Shown in pieces: positions 1 to 6,151 of a stretch of DNA of 6,884 nucleotides. This DNA is from JBOHER01 sp050701115 (GTDB lineage Bacteria; Actinomycetota; Actinomycetes; Mycobacteriales; Pseudonocardiaceae). Location: NCBI GenBank assembly GCA_050701115.1, contig JBOHER010000441.1, positions 1-6,884 of the forward strand. The letters are read 5' to 3'. Made by a program: the position numbers and the translations under genes. Numbering within the stretch: position 1 is the first letter of the stretch; the number at the start of each line of letters is the position of its first letter. Below the pieces are notes generated by a model. It was not told where the DNA came from and made no database searches. It worked only from the letters and a program-made list of their open reading frames with translations.

Positions 1-854
1 GCGATGCTGCCCTCGGAACCGTTGAGCTCGATCCGGATCGCGTTCTTGCGACCGGCTGCCACCCGGGTGGCCTCAAAGGTGGCCAGGGCTCCGCCGGCTA
101 ACCGGCCGATGAACACCGCCGCGTCATCAACCGTGACCTCGCCCCTGCCTTCCAGGGCCGGCCCGGGTAGTGGGCGCTCTTTGACGAAGGTGTCCAACAG
201 TGCGCTGACGCCGGTGATCTGTTCACCGGTGATGTAGTGCGTCAGGTCGACGATGTGCGCACCGATATCTCCCAAGGCACCCGAGCCCGCACGCTCCTTC
301 TGCAACCGCCAGGAGAGCGGCGCTTCGGGATCACTGATCCAGTCCTGCAGGTACTGTGCTCGAACATGCCGGATGGATCCGATCCGGCCTGCCCGCACCA
401 GCCTGCGGGCAAGCGCGATCGCAGGCACTCGCCGGTAGGTGAAGCCCACCATCGAGCGAATCCCTTGGTGGCGCGCCTTCTCCGCCGCATCGACCATCAC
501 CTTCGCCTCGGCAACCGAATTGGCAAGCGGCTTCTCGCACAGCACATGCTTGCCCGCTGCCAGGGCCGCGATGGCGATTTCCGCGTGCGTGTCGCCGGGT
601 GTGCAGATGTCGACGAGGTCAACATCTTCGCGCGCGATCAGGGCACGCCAGTCGGTTTCGACGCTGTCCCACTCGAACCGGCGAGCCATCTCGCCTGCGG
701 CCTGCGCGTTCCGGCCTCCCAGCGCCACCAATCGCGGCGTCAGGGCCGGGTCGAAGAAGCTTCGAGCGTTACGCCAGGCCAGGGAGTGCGCCATCCCCAT
801 GAAGGAGTAGCCGATCATTCCGATGCCGATGGTCGGCCGGTTCGTATTGCTCAT
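1..854 (-). CDS. Gfo/Idh/MocA family NAD(P)-dependent oxidoreductase (C-terminus missing)
   Basis: Sugar or polyol dehydrogenase-type protein that would oxidise or reduce a hydroxyl of a cyclic carbohydrate with NAD(P) in the cytoplasm. Reading from ATG at 854, 284 codons are open to the left edge; most family members are 330-390 aa, so the C-terminal part is missing. Residues 9-23 form the Rossmann dinucleotide loop (GMIGYSFMG, 12-20). The catalytic-lysine motif LCEKPL is at 105-110 (E107-K108-P109). The second-domain motif GALGDIGAH (192-200) continues to D203, giving the usual D196/H200/D203 set. The ATG lies one base after the stop of the binding-protein gene (TGA-T-ATG) with only weak Shine-Dalgarno sequence, so translation is probably coupled. 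Leu252 is a TTA codon. The family includes inositol, glucose-fructose, anhydrofructose and levoglucosan dehydrogenases; I cannot choose among them. Family assignment is firm, substrate unknown. Confidence 0.93.
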   Translation of the reverse strand, partial: MSNTNRPTIGIGMIGYSFMGMAHSLAWRNARSFFDPALTPRLVALGGRNAQAAGEMARRFEWDSVETDWRALIAREDVDLVDICTPGDTHAEIAIAALAAGKHVLCEKPLANSVAEAKVMVDAAEKARHQGIRSMVGFTYRRVPAIALARRLVRAGRIGSIRHVRAQYLQDWISDPEAPLSWRLQKERAGSGALGDIGAHIVDLTHYITGEQITGVSALLDTFVKERPLPGPALEGRGEVTVDDAAVFIGRLAGGALATFEATRVAAGRKNAIRIELNGSEGSI

Positions 855-855
855 A

Positions 856-1902
856 TCAGGACTCAAATCCCAGCGGCAGGTACTCCTCGACGTTCTCCGC
901 GGTCACCACGGGAGCGTCGAGCACGATCCGGCGTGGTACCGCGACCTGCACCAGGTCGGACATTCCCTTGCCCTGCGCCAGAAGTCGGGCCAGCCGGATA
1001 CCGTCCGCGGCCTGGGTCGGTGGGTACAGGACGGTTGCTTCCATTTCGCCGTCCTGAATCCAGCGCATGGCGTTGGCGGATCCGGCACCACCGATGAAGA
1101 AGAACTCGTCCCGGTTGGCGTTGTCGAAGGCAGCCTTGACCCCGACGCCCTGATCGTCGTCGTGGTTCCACACGATGTCGATCTCGGGGGCGGCCTGCAG
1201 CAGGTTCGACGCCGCTGCCTCACCGGATTCCACAGTGAACTCGGCGGCCACCCGGTTGTCGACCTTCTGGTCGCACTCCTTGAGTGCGGCGGCGAAACCT
1301 TCCGACCGGTCCTGGGTCAGCGGTAGCGAGTCGAGGCCCGCGATCTCGGCGATCACGGGGGATTCGAGGTCGTTGTCCTCGATCAGTTGACAGGCGTAGG
1401 TGCCCGCCGAGATCCCCATGCCGTAGTTGTCGCCGAGAATTGTGGTGCGTGCCGCGAACTCGCTAGAGAACTCACGGTCCACATTGATCACCGGGATGCC
1501 CGCGTTCATGGCTTCGGTGGCGACCTTGGTGAGGGCGGCACCGTCGGTCGGCAACAGCACGATCGCATCGACACCGCCATTGATGAAGGTCTCGACCTGA
1601 CTGATCTGCTGACTGGGATCGTTGGTGCCCTCAGCCACCCGCAGTTCGATGTCCGAGTATTTCTCGGCCTCCGCCAGTGCGGTCGAATTGATCGCGCCGA
1701 GCCAGCCGTGATCGGCCTCCGGTCCGGAGAATCCGATCACGACCTTGTCGCCGGGGTCGTCGTTCGAGCTGACCGCATTGGCCTGCGCCGCACCCGTGCT
1801 GTCTTCGGCGCGCTCATTGCTGGTGCAGCCGAGGGCAAGTCCGCCGACCGCGGCCAACACTCCACACCGCACGAGCAACCGCCGCGTCCGTGTTGTAGAC
1901 AT
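856..1902 (-). CDS. Sugar ABC transporter substrate-binding lipoprotein (RbsB-like, periplasmic-binding-protein type 1 fold)
   Basis: 348-aa extracytoplasmic sugar receptor that delivers ligand to the permease encoded upstream. The N-terminus RTRRLLVRC (5-13) is followed by a hydrophobic stretch and lipobox ALG-C, with C26 as the predicted lipidated cysteine. A polar Ser/Asn/Asp/Ala linker runs to about residue 52. The first lobe begins VVIGFSGP (54-61), with DHGW at 64-67 near the usual ligand-contact position. Typical RbsB-family segments follow: DAIVLLPTDGAAL (112-124), AGIPVINVDREF (134-145), and the second-lobe stretch WNHDDDQGVGVKAAF (245-259). ATG at 1902 is chosen over an in-frame TTG at 1941 because GAGGAG lies 6 bases upstream and because the signal peptide then begins properly. 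It is the third gene of the operon, 79 bases after the permease; that gap contains a hairpin. Ligand unknown; family assignment strong. Confidence 0.95.
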   Translation of the reverse strand: MSTTRTRRLLVRCGVLAAVGGLALGCTSNERAEDSTGAAQANAVSSNDDPGDKVVIGFSGPEADHGWLGAINSTALAEAEKYSDIELRVAEGTNDPSQQISQVETFINGGVDAIVLLPTDGAALTKVATEAMNAGIPVINVDREFSSEFAARTTILGDNYGMGISAGTYACQLIEDNDLESPVIAEIAGLDSLPLTQDRSEGFAAALKECDQKVDNRVAAEFTVESGEAAASNLLQAAPEIDIVWNHDDDQGVGVKAAFDNANRDEFFFIGGAGSANAMRWIQDGEMEATVLYPPTQAADGIRLARLLAQGKGMSDLVQVAVPRRIVLDAPVVTAENVEEYLPLGFES

Positions 1903-1908
1903 AGGTCT

Positions 1909-1914
1909 CTCCTC
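1909..1914 (-). promoter_or_regulatory. Shine-Dalgarno site of the substrate-binding protein gene
   Basis: GAGGAG on the minus strand, 6 bases before the ATG at 1902. It is the strongest ribosome-binding site in the operon and decides the start against the in-frame TTG at 1941. It fits independent, high translation of the binding protein. Confidence 0.8.
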
Positions 1915-1958
1915 ACTCAAGGCCTTGGCCAGGCCGGTCAACGGGGGATGAAGACATC

Positions 1959-1976
1959 GGGCGTGTGCCGACGCCC
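1959..1976 (-). other. Intergenic stem-loop between permease and binding-protein genes
   Basis: A perfect 6-bp G/C-rich stem (GGGCGT pairing with ACGCCC) with a 6-base loop begins about five bases after the permease stop. No T-run follows, so it is not a classical intrinsic terminator. A smaller GGCCT/AGGCC stem (1921-1935) sits closer to the next ribosome-binding site. A role in mRNA stability or partial termination is inferred from position only. Confidence 0.5.
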
Positions 1977-1981
1977 TGCGT

Positions 1982-3049
1982 TCAGGTACCGCCGTGGCGG
2001 GCGGCCACGCGTTGCTGCAGCAGCACCGCGACCACGATGATCGCGCCCTTGGCCACCGCCTGGGTCGACGTATCGAGATTGTTGAGCGTGAACACGTTGG
2101 TGAGCGTGGTGAAGATCAGCACGCCGAACACCGTGCCGACGATCGTCCCTTTGCCGCCGCTCAGTAGCGTGCCGCCGATCACCACCGCTGCGATGGCATC
2201 CAGTTCATATAGCCCGCCGTGCGTCGAGGTGCCCGCCGTTGTGCGGGCCATCAGCATCACCGCGGCGATGCCGCACGCGATGCCGAGCAGGATGTAGAGC
2301 AGGGCGGTGTGCCGCTTGACCTTGATACCTGCCAGCCGTGCGGCCTCCACATTGCCGCCGACAGCGAGAGTTCGTCTGCCGAATGTGGTGCGGTTCAACA
2401 GAATCCAGCCACCGACGGCGACCAGTGCGAAGATTATGACCAGGACGGGGATGCCGAACACCCTGCCGCCGAAGAAGTCCACGAATTCACCGACCACGAC
2501 GATCTGGGTCTTCTTCTCCGAGATGAGCTCGGCAAGGCCACGCGCACCGGCGAGCATGGCCAGAGTGGCGATGAACGCGGCGATTTTGCCGTAGGCGATC
2601 AGGAGTCCGTTGACCAGCCCGCAGCCCGCTCCGACCGCCAGCGCCGTGAACACCATGACAGTCCAGTGCAGGTCCTGTGCCATCGTCTGGGTGGCTAGTG
2701 TGGTCGCCCAGACCGAGGACAACGCCACGATGGCGCCGACCGACAGGTCGATACCGCCACCGGTGATCACGAAGGTCATGCCGATGCTGACCACGCCGAT
2801 GACCGAAGCAAGCCGCAGGATCGTCATCATGTTGTCGACGCTGACAAACCGGTCGCCTGCCGTGAGAACGCCGATCAGGCAGAGCAGTAGCAGCGCGAGC
2901 ACCAGGCCGGAGTTGCGTCCCGCCGAGCCAGACATGATCGCGCTGAGCCCGGTGCGACCGCCGCGGTCCTTGCGTGTCCCGGTGCCCGCATCGCCGCGCC
3001 GAGCGTCCGGGCCCGGTGTCGATGTCGTGGTCATCGAATCGGCACTCAC
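1982..3049 (-). CDS. Sugar ABC transporter permease (RbsC-like)
   Basis: 355-aa integral membrane protein forming the sugar translocation channel, probably as a dimer, energised by the neighbouring ATPase. A polar, Gly/Arg-rich cytoplasmic tail of about 45 residues precedes the first membrane helix (48-64). Family landmarks are GGGIDLSVGAIVAL (97-110), the cytoplasmic coupling-loop segment GGNVEAARLAGI (231-242), and YELDAIAAVVIGGTLLSGG (281-299), followed by the final hydrophobic helices (302-345). The overall length is slightly above E. coli RbsC because of the N-terminal tail. The GTG start overlaps the ATPase stop by four bases (GTGA) and has GGAAGG nine bases upstream, which favours it over the ATG at 3034 five codons on. 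Second gene of the operon. Sugar specificity cannot be read from the permease; family assignment is strong. Confidence 0.95.
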   Translation of the reverse strand: MSADSMTTTSTPGPDARRGDAGTGTRKDRGGRTGLSAIMSGSAGRNSGLVLALLLLCLIGVLTAGDRFVSVDNMMTILRLASVIGVVSIGMTFVITGGGIDLSVGAIVALSSVWATTLATQTMAQDLHWTVMVFTALAVGAGCGLVNGLLIAYGKIAAFIATLAMLAGARGLAELISEKKTQIVVVGEFVDFFGGRVFGIPVLVIIFALVAVGGWILLNRTTFGRRTLAVGGNVEAARLAGIKVKRHTALLYILLGIACGIAAVMLMARTTAGTSTHGGLYELDAIAAVVIGGTLLSGGKGTIVGTVFGVLIFTTLTNVFTLNNLDTSTQAVAKGAIIVVAVLLQQRVAARHGGT

Positions 3050-4569
3050 GCCACATCACCTTCCATCACCATGTCGAGCACGCTGTGCTCGTCGATGTCC
3101 GCAGCGGAGCCGTCGAAGACGATGTTTCCGTCGGAGACAACAAGAACTCGATCGGAAAGGCCGATGACCTCTTCGATCTCGCTGGACACCACAACAACGC
3201 CGATACCGTCGGCAGCCAGATCGCGGATCAGCGCATAGATTTCCGACCGAGCGCCGACATCGACGCCCCTGGTCGGTTCGTCGAGCAGTAGCACCCGGCA
3301 CTGGCGCAGCAGCCACCGGGCGAGGACCACCTTCTGCTGGTTTCCACCGGAGAGCGTCCGAACGGTTCGGTTGAGGTCGAGGGGACGTACGTCGAGACGC
3401 TCAACCTGCGTGGCCGCGGCCACCCGCTCCTGCCTGCTGTTGACGAATCCGCCGGTGGCGAAGCGGGCCAGGCTGGCTACCGTCACGTTCCGGTAGATCG
3501 GATCGTCAAGGACCAGCGCCTGGCTCTTGCGCTCCTCGGGGCACAGCCCGATCCCGGCAGCCACAGCGGCGGTGACGCTGCCCGGCCGGATCCGGCGCCC
3601 ACCGACCGCGACCGTGCCGGCAGATGGTTTGCGCGCGCCATAGATCGTCTCGAGAATCTCCGATCGGCCCGAGCCAACCAGGCCTGCCAGGCCGACGATC
3701 TCGCCGGGATGCACCGAGAAACTGACGTCGGCGAACTCGCCCGTGCGGCACAGGCCGGTCACCTCGAGGAGCGGTGCGCCGGTTGTCTCCGGTTCGCCCC
3801 GGTCCGGGAACACGTACTCGATCGACCTGCCGGTCATCAAACGGATGATGTCGCGGGTCGGGGTCTGGACGGCCGCGAGGCCGGTAGCGGCTGTTCGACC
3901 ATCCTTCAGGACGGTGACCCGGTTGCCGATCTCGCGGATCTCTTCCAGCCGGTGCGAGATGTAGATGACCGCGACGCCGTCCGCGGTGAGGTCCTGGACA
4001 ACCCGGAACAGTCGCCGTACTTCCTCCTGGTCAAGGACGGCCGAAGGTTCATCCATGATGATCAACTTGACGTCGTGCGAGAGGGCGCGCGCCATGCTCA
4101 CGATCTGCTTGCCCGCCGCGGAAAGCCTGCCCACGTCGGCGGTCGGTGCGATCTCCGGATGTCCCAGTTTCCGCAACAGTGCGGCGGCGGCCCGGTTGGC
4201 GTCGGTACGGCGGGTGAAGCCGAGCCTGGCAAGCTCGTGGCCGAGGTAGATATTCTCCGTGACCGAAAGACCGTCGACGAGATCGAGTTCCTGGTAGATC
4301 GTTGCGATACCGAGGTCCATGGCGGCCTGCGGATTCGGCAGGCGGACCTGCTCTCCCTGCCAGACGATCCGCCCGTCGTCGGGCAGGTACGCCCCGGACA
4401 GGATCTTGATCAGGGTTGACTTGCCCGCTCCGTTCTGGCCGAGCAAGCAATGCACCTCGCCGGGCAGCACGTCGAGGTCGATTCCGTCGAGCGCACGGAC
4501 TCCAGGGAACTGCTTGACGATGCCGTGCATCTGGAGCAGCGGTGGTGTGCTCGGCGTCTCCGTTCCCAT
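3046..4569 (-). CDS. Sugar ABC transporter ATP-binding protein, two NBDs (RbsA/XylG/MglA type)
   Basis: 507-aa cytoplasmic ATPase that drives the permease. The first nucleotide-binding domain (about 12-250) has Walker A GQNGAGKS (44-51), Q-loop YQE (92-94), a signature of the form LSAAGKQ (149-155), Walker B LIIMDEP (169-175) and H-loop His206. The second (about 267-503) has a degenerate Walker A, GLVGSGRSE (296-304), in which Arg302 replaces Lys; an intact LSGGNQQK (407-414); Walker B LLLDEP (427-432); and Ser (VVSSE, 460-464) where the switch histidine would be. This asymmetry, one competent and one degenerate site, is normal for monosaccharide-transport ATPases. First gene of the leftward operon. 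ATG 4569 is preferred to the in-frame GTG at 4581: neither has a Shine-Dalgarno site, and the predicted promoter puts +1 almost at this ATG. The stop overlaps the permease start. Function is certain at family level, substrate unknown. Confidence 0.95.
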   Translation of the reverse strand: MGTETPSTPPLLQMHGIVKQFPGVRALDGIDLDVLPGEVHCLLGQNGAGKSTLIKILSGAYLPDDGRIVWQGEQVRLPNPQAAMDLGIATIYQELDLVDGLSVTENIYLGHELARLGFTRRTDANRAAAALLRKLGHPEIAPTADVGRLSAAGKQIVSMARALSHDVKLIIMDEPSAVLDQEEVRRLFRVVQDLTADGVAVIYISHRLEEIREIGNRVTVLKDGRTAATGLAAVQTPTRDIIRLMTGRSIEYVFPDRGEPETTGAPLLEVTGLCRTGEFADVSFSVHPGEIVGLAGLVGSGRSEILETIYGARKPSAGTVAVGGRRIRPGSVTAAVAAGIGLCPEERKSQALVLDDPIYRNVTVASLARFATGGFVNSRQERVAAATQVERLDVRPLDLNRTVRTLSGGNQQKVVLARWLLRQCRVLLLDEPTRGVDVGARSEIYALIRDLAADGIGVVVVSSEIEEVIGLSDRVLVVSDGNIVFDGSAADIDEHSVLDMVMEGDVA

Positions 4570-4577
4570 GGCGAGGA

Positions 4578-4607
4578 ACACTAGAGAGACTTTTGCATGT
4601 TCGTCAA
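4578..4607 (-). promoter_or_regulatory. Predicted promoter of the transporter operon, leaderless
   Basis: On the minus strand, TTGACG (4607-4602) and TAGTGT (4583-4578) are separated by 18 bases, a good match to a vegetative actinobacterial promoter. Transcription starting 6-8 bases after the -10 falls at about 4570-4572, essentially at the ATG at 4569. No Shine-Dalgarno sequence is present in front of that ATG, in agreement with a leaderless mRNA. Assigned from sequence only. Confidence 0.6.
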
Positions 4608-4619
4608 GCTAAAGTTTGA
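4604..4619. promoter_or_regulatory. Candidate operator palindrome overlapping the operon -35
   Basis: TCAAGCTAAAGTTTGA is an imperfect 16-bp palindrome with six of eight half-site positions matching. It covers part of the -35 hexamer of the leftward promoter. The GTTTG-like half resembles halves of ROK-type operators such as the Bacillus XylR site (family knowledge), so binding by the adjacent ROK regulator is a reasonable inference, not shown. Confidence 0.4.
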
Positions 4620-4679
4620 ACAGTGTCGCTCAAATGGACGCACCCAGCGAGCCGAAGGCTGCTGTGTTCTACTGTTCAA
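4616..4679. repeat. 9-bp perfect inverted repeat in the divergent intergenic region
   Basis: TTGAACAGT (4616-4624) and its exact reverse complement ACTGTTCAA (4671-4679) are separated by 46 bases, about 55 bp centre to centre. The left arm lies just upstream of the operon -35. The right arm lies 43 bases before the ROK start and overlaps a weak TACTGT -10-like sequence. This could be a pair of regulator sites, or a stem in the ROK gene's 5' leader. Confidence 0.55.
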
Positions 4680-4703
4680 CGGCGGAAGCGGGTGGGAGTC
4701 ATC

Positions 4704-4710
4704 GGGGAGA
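4704..4710 (+). promoter_or_regulatory. Likely ribosome-binding site of the ROK regulator gene
   Basis: GGGGAGA ends 11 bases before ATG 4722. The spacing is longer than ideal, but it is the only purine-rich site near the start that the protein family supports. Confidence 0.5.
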
Positions 4711-4721
4711 TATCGCGGATT

Positions 4722-5936
4722 ATGTCACGAAACGGCCAACTCTCGGCTGGCTCGACAGCGGGCACTGCGGCGCTGTTTCAACTCCTACGCGATGGCCGCC
4801 CGCGCACCCGTGCGGAGCTCGTCTCCGAGACGGGGCTTGCCCGCTCGACGGTCGCCGAGCGCATCGACACCCTGCTGAGCTGCGGGCTGCTCCGGTATGC
4901 CGACAGAGCGGAATCAACCGGGGGGCGGCCGCCGACAATGCTCGCCTTCAATCCGGCCGCCCGCGTCGTGTTGGCTGCCGACATCGGTGCCACCCACGCG
5001 AAGCTGGCCATCAGCGATCTCGCGGGCACGCTGCTCGCCGAGGAGGGTCACGACCTCGACATAGCCGCGGGCCCGGAGACCGTGCTCGACGACGTCTGCA
5101 CGAACGGTCGCACGCTGCTCGCGCAGGCCGGACGCTCTCCTGCGGACCTGGTCGGCATCGGCATCGGCTTACCGGGCCCGGTCGAGCACTCGACCGGACG
5201 GCCTGCGAACCCGCCGATCATGCCCGGTTGGGACGATTTCGATGTGCAGGGCTTCATGTACGAGCGGCTCGCGGTCCGCACCCTTGTCGACAACGACGTG
5301 AACATCATGGCGCTCGGCGAACACCGGACGCACTGGCCGCACGACCCGCACATGATGTTCGTCAAGATCGCCACCGGTATCGGCAGCGGCTTGATCAGCG
5401 ACGGTCACCTGCATCGCGGCTCGCGTGGCGCCGCAGGCGATATGGGCCACGTTCAACTGCCGCACGGCGCCGACATTCCCTGCCGGTGCGGCAATGTCGG
5501 CTGCCTCGAAGCCGTCGCCAGCGGCGCGGCGATCGCGGCGAAGTTGACCGCTCAGGGAACCCCGGCGGAAGGTAGCGGCGACGTGGTCGCCTTGGCCCGC
5601 AGCGGTTCGGTGGAAGCGCTCACCATGCTCCGCCAGGCAGGCCGGGACGTTGGCGAGGTACTCGCGACGGTGGTCAGCCTGTTCAACCCCTCGGTGATCG
5701 TCATCGGCGGTTCACTGTCTCAGGCTGGGGAGCACCTGATCGCCGGGGTCCGCGAGGTGGTCTACCGCCGCTCCCTGCCGCTGGCGACCCAGCATCTGCG
5801 GATCGTGCAATCTCGGGCAGGCGAACGGGCGGGCGTGCTCGGTGCCGCCTTCATGGTCATCGACGACGCCCTTGCCCCCGCCCAACTCGACGAGTTCATC
5901 GCATCGGCGTCATCCACGCCGCGCGCGAACGGCTGA
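4722..5936 (+). CDS. ROK family transcriptional regulator (winged HTH plus ROK sugar-kinase-like domain)
   Basis: 404-aa DNA-binding regulator, probably the local repressor or sensor for the divergent sugar operon. A winged helix-turn-helix occupies about residues 13-75, with recognition-helix region TGLARSTVAERIDTLL (37-52) and wing TGGRPP (66-71). The ROK domain follows: phosphate-loop motif DIGATH (87-92), NDVN with Asp192 at the kinase catalytic-base position, ATGIGSG (217-223), GAAGDMGH (237-244), and the zinc motif CRCGNVGC (254-261) followed by E263. ATG 4722 is chosen because actinobacterial homologues usually begin a few residues before the STAGTAALF-type segment seen at 11-19. An upstream in-frame GTG at 4623 would add 33 unconserved residues and run across the operator region. 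Leu150 is a TTA codon. Effector unknown; a pure sugar kinase is unlikely because of the HTH. Confidence 0.93.
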   Translation: MSRNGQLSAGSTAGTAALFQLLRDGRPRTRAELVSETGLARSTVAERIDTLLSCGLLRYADRAESTGGRPPTMLAFNPAARVVLAADIGATHAKLAISDLAGTLLAEEGHDLDIAAGPETVLDDVCTNGRTLLAQAGRSPADLVGIGIGLPGPVEHSTGRPANPPIMPGWDDFDVQGFMYERLAVRTLVDNDVNIMALGEHRTHWPHDPHMMFVKIATGIGSGLISDGHLHRGSRGAAGDMGHVQLPHGADIPCRCGNVGCLEAVASGAAIAAKLTAQGTPAEGSGDVVALARSGSVEALTMLRQAGRDVGEVLATVVSLFNPSVIVIGGSLSQAGEHLIAGVREVVYRRSLPLATQHLRIVQSRAGERAGVLGAAFMVIDDALAPAQLDEFIASASSTPRANG

Positions 5937-5974
5937 ACGGGTTGGGCTGCGCGAGGCACTCGGGCGGGCAAGAT

Positions 5975-5986
5975 ACTGCGCGCAGT
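5975..5986. repeat. 12-bp perfect palindrome
   Basis: ACTGCGCGCAGT is exactly self-complementary and lies 38 bases after the ROK stop. As RNA it would form only a 4-bp stem with a CGCG loop, so a protein-binding site is as plausible as a weak terminator. Confidence 0.45.
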
Positions 5987-6018
5987 CTGGCTCGTGACGC
6001 CGTTCAGTCCCGATGGCA

Positions 6019-6094
6019 TGTGAGCACGTGGGCTACTTGAACAGCCCCGACTTATTGCCAGGACGTCGTCCTCAACCGTTCGCCAGTGCTCACA
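6019..6094. repeat. 9-bp perfect inverted repeat enclosing small hairpins
   Basis: TGTGAGCAC (6019-6027) is the exact reverse complement of GTGCTCACA (6086-6094), with 58 bases between. Inside lie GGGCT/AGCCC (6030-6047, 8-base loop) and GGAC/GTCC (6061-6071, 3-base loop), so the segment can be drawn as a branched fold of 76 bases. It lacks tRNA T-arm and D-arm features. Function unknown. Confidence 0.45.
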
Positions 6095-6132
6095 AACTCG
6101 CGCAAAATCGATCGAACGTGGTCCACTGGTAC

Positions 6133-6148
6133 TTCGGCGCTAGCCGGA
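6133..6148 (+). terminator. Possible weak terminator hairpin
   Basis: TTCGGC-GCTA-GCCGGA forms a 6-bp stem (one G-U pair) with a tetraloop on the plus strand. It sits just beyond the stop of the leftward 77-aa gene. On the minus strand the stem has one mismatch. There is no T-run, so the call rests on position and structure only. Confidence 0.25.
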
Positions 6149-6151
6149 ATC

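Larger units (their letters stand above)
5937..6151. other. Convergent intergenic spacer
   Basis: It lies between the stop of the rightward ROK gene and the stop of a leftward small gene. It is locally richer in A/T than the operon. It holds a 12-bp palindrome (5975-5986), a 9-bp inverted repeat (6019-6094) and a stem-loop at 6133-6148. No strong T-tailed terminator is visible; factor-dependent or T-less termination is possible. Confidence 0.6.

Noticed and set aside
237..1097. Long plus-strand open frame opposite the oxidoreductase gene
   Set aside because: Arg/Pro-rich composition typical of the antisense of a high-GC gene; the minus strand encodes clear dinucleotide-fold and EKP motifs here.
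1387..2040. 217-codon plus-strand open frame across the binding-protein and permease junction
   Set aside because: Antisense shadow crossing a real gene boundary, no recognisable domain.
3709..4419. 236-codon plus-strand open frame opposite the ABC ATPase
   Set aside because: Antisense shadow; the minus strand carries both sets of ABC motifs without interruption.
4623..4721. 33-residue N-terminal extension of the ROK regulator from GTG 4623
   Set aside because: The extension is Arg/Trp/Cys-rich and unlike the family, crosses the inverted repeat and promoter region, and has no ribosome-binding site. ATG 4722 fits the usual N-terminus.
6038..6045. TTGAACAG, matching the inverted-repeat arm at 4616
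   Set aside because: Only eight bases, in the loop of another hairpin, with no paired arm; likely chance.
6019..6094. tRNA gene suggested by the long terminal stem and 76-base length
   Set aside because: No TTC-type T-loop with 5-bp stem beside the acceptor, no D-arm, and no anticodon stem at the required position.
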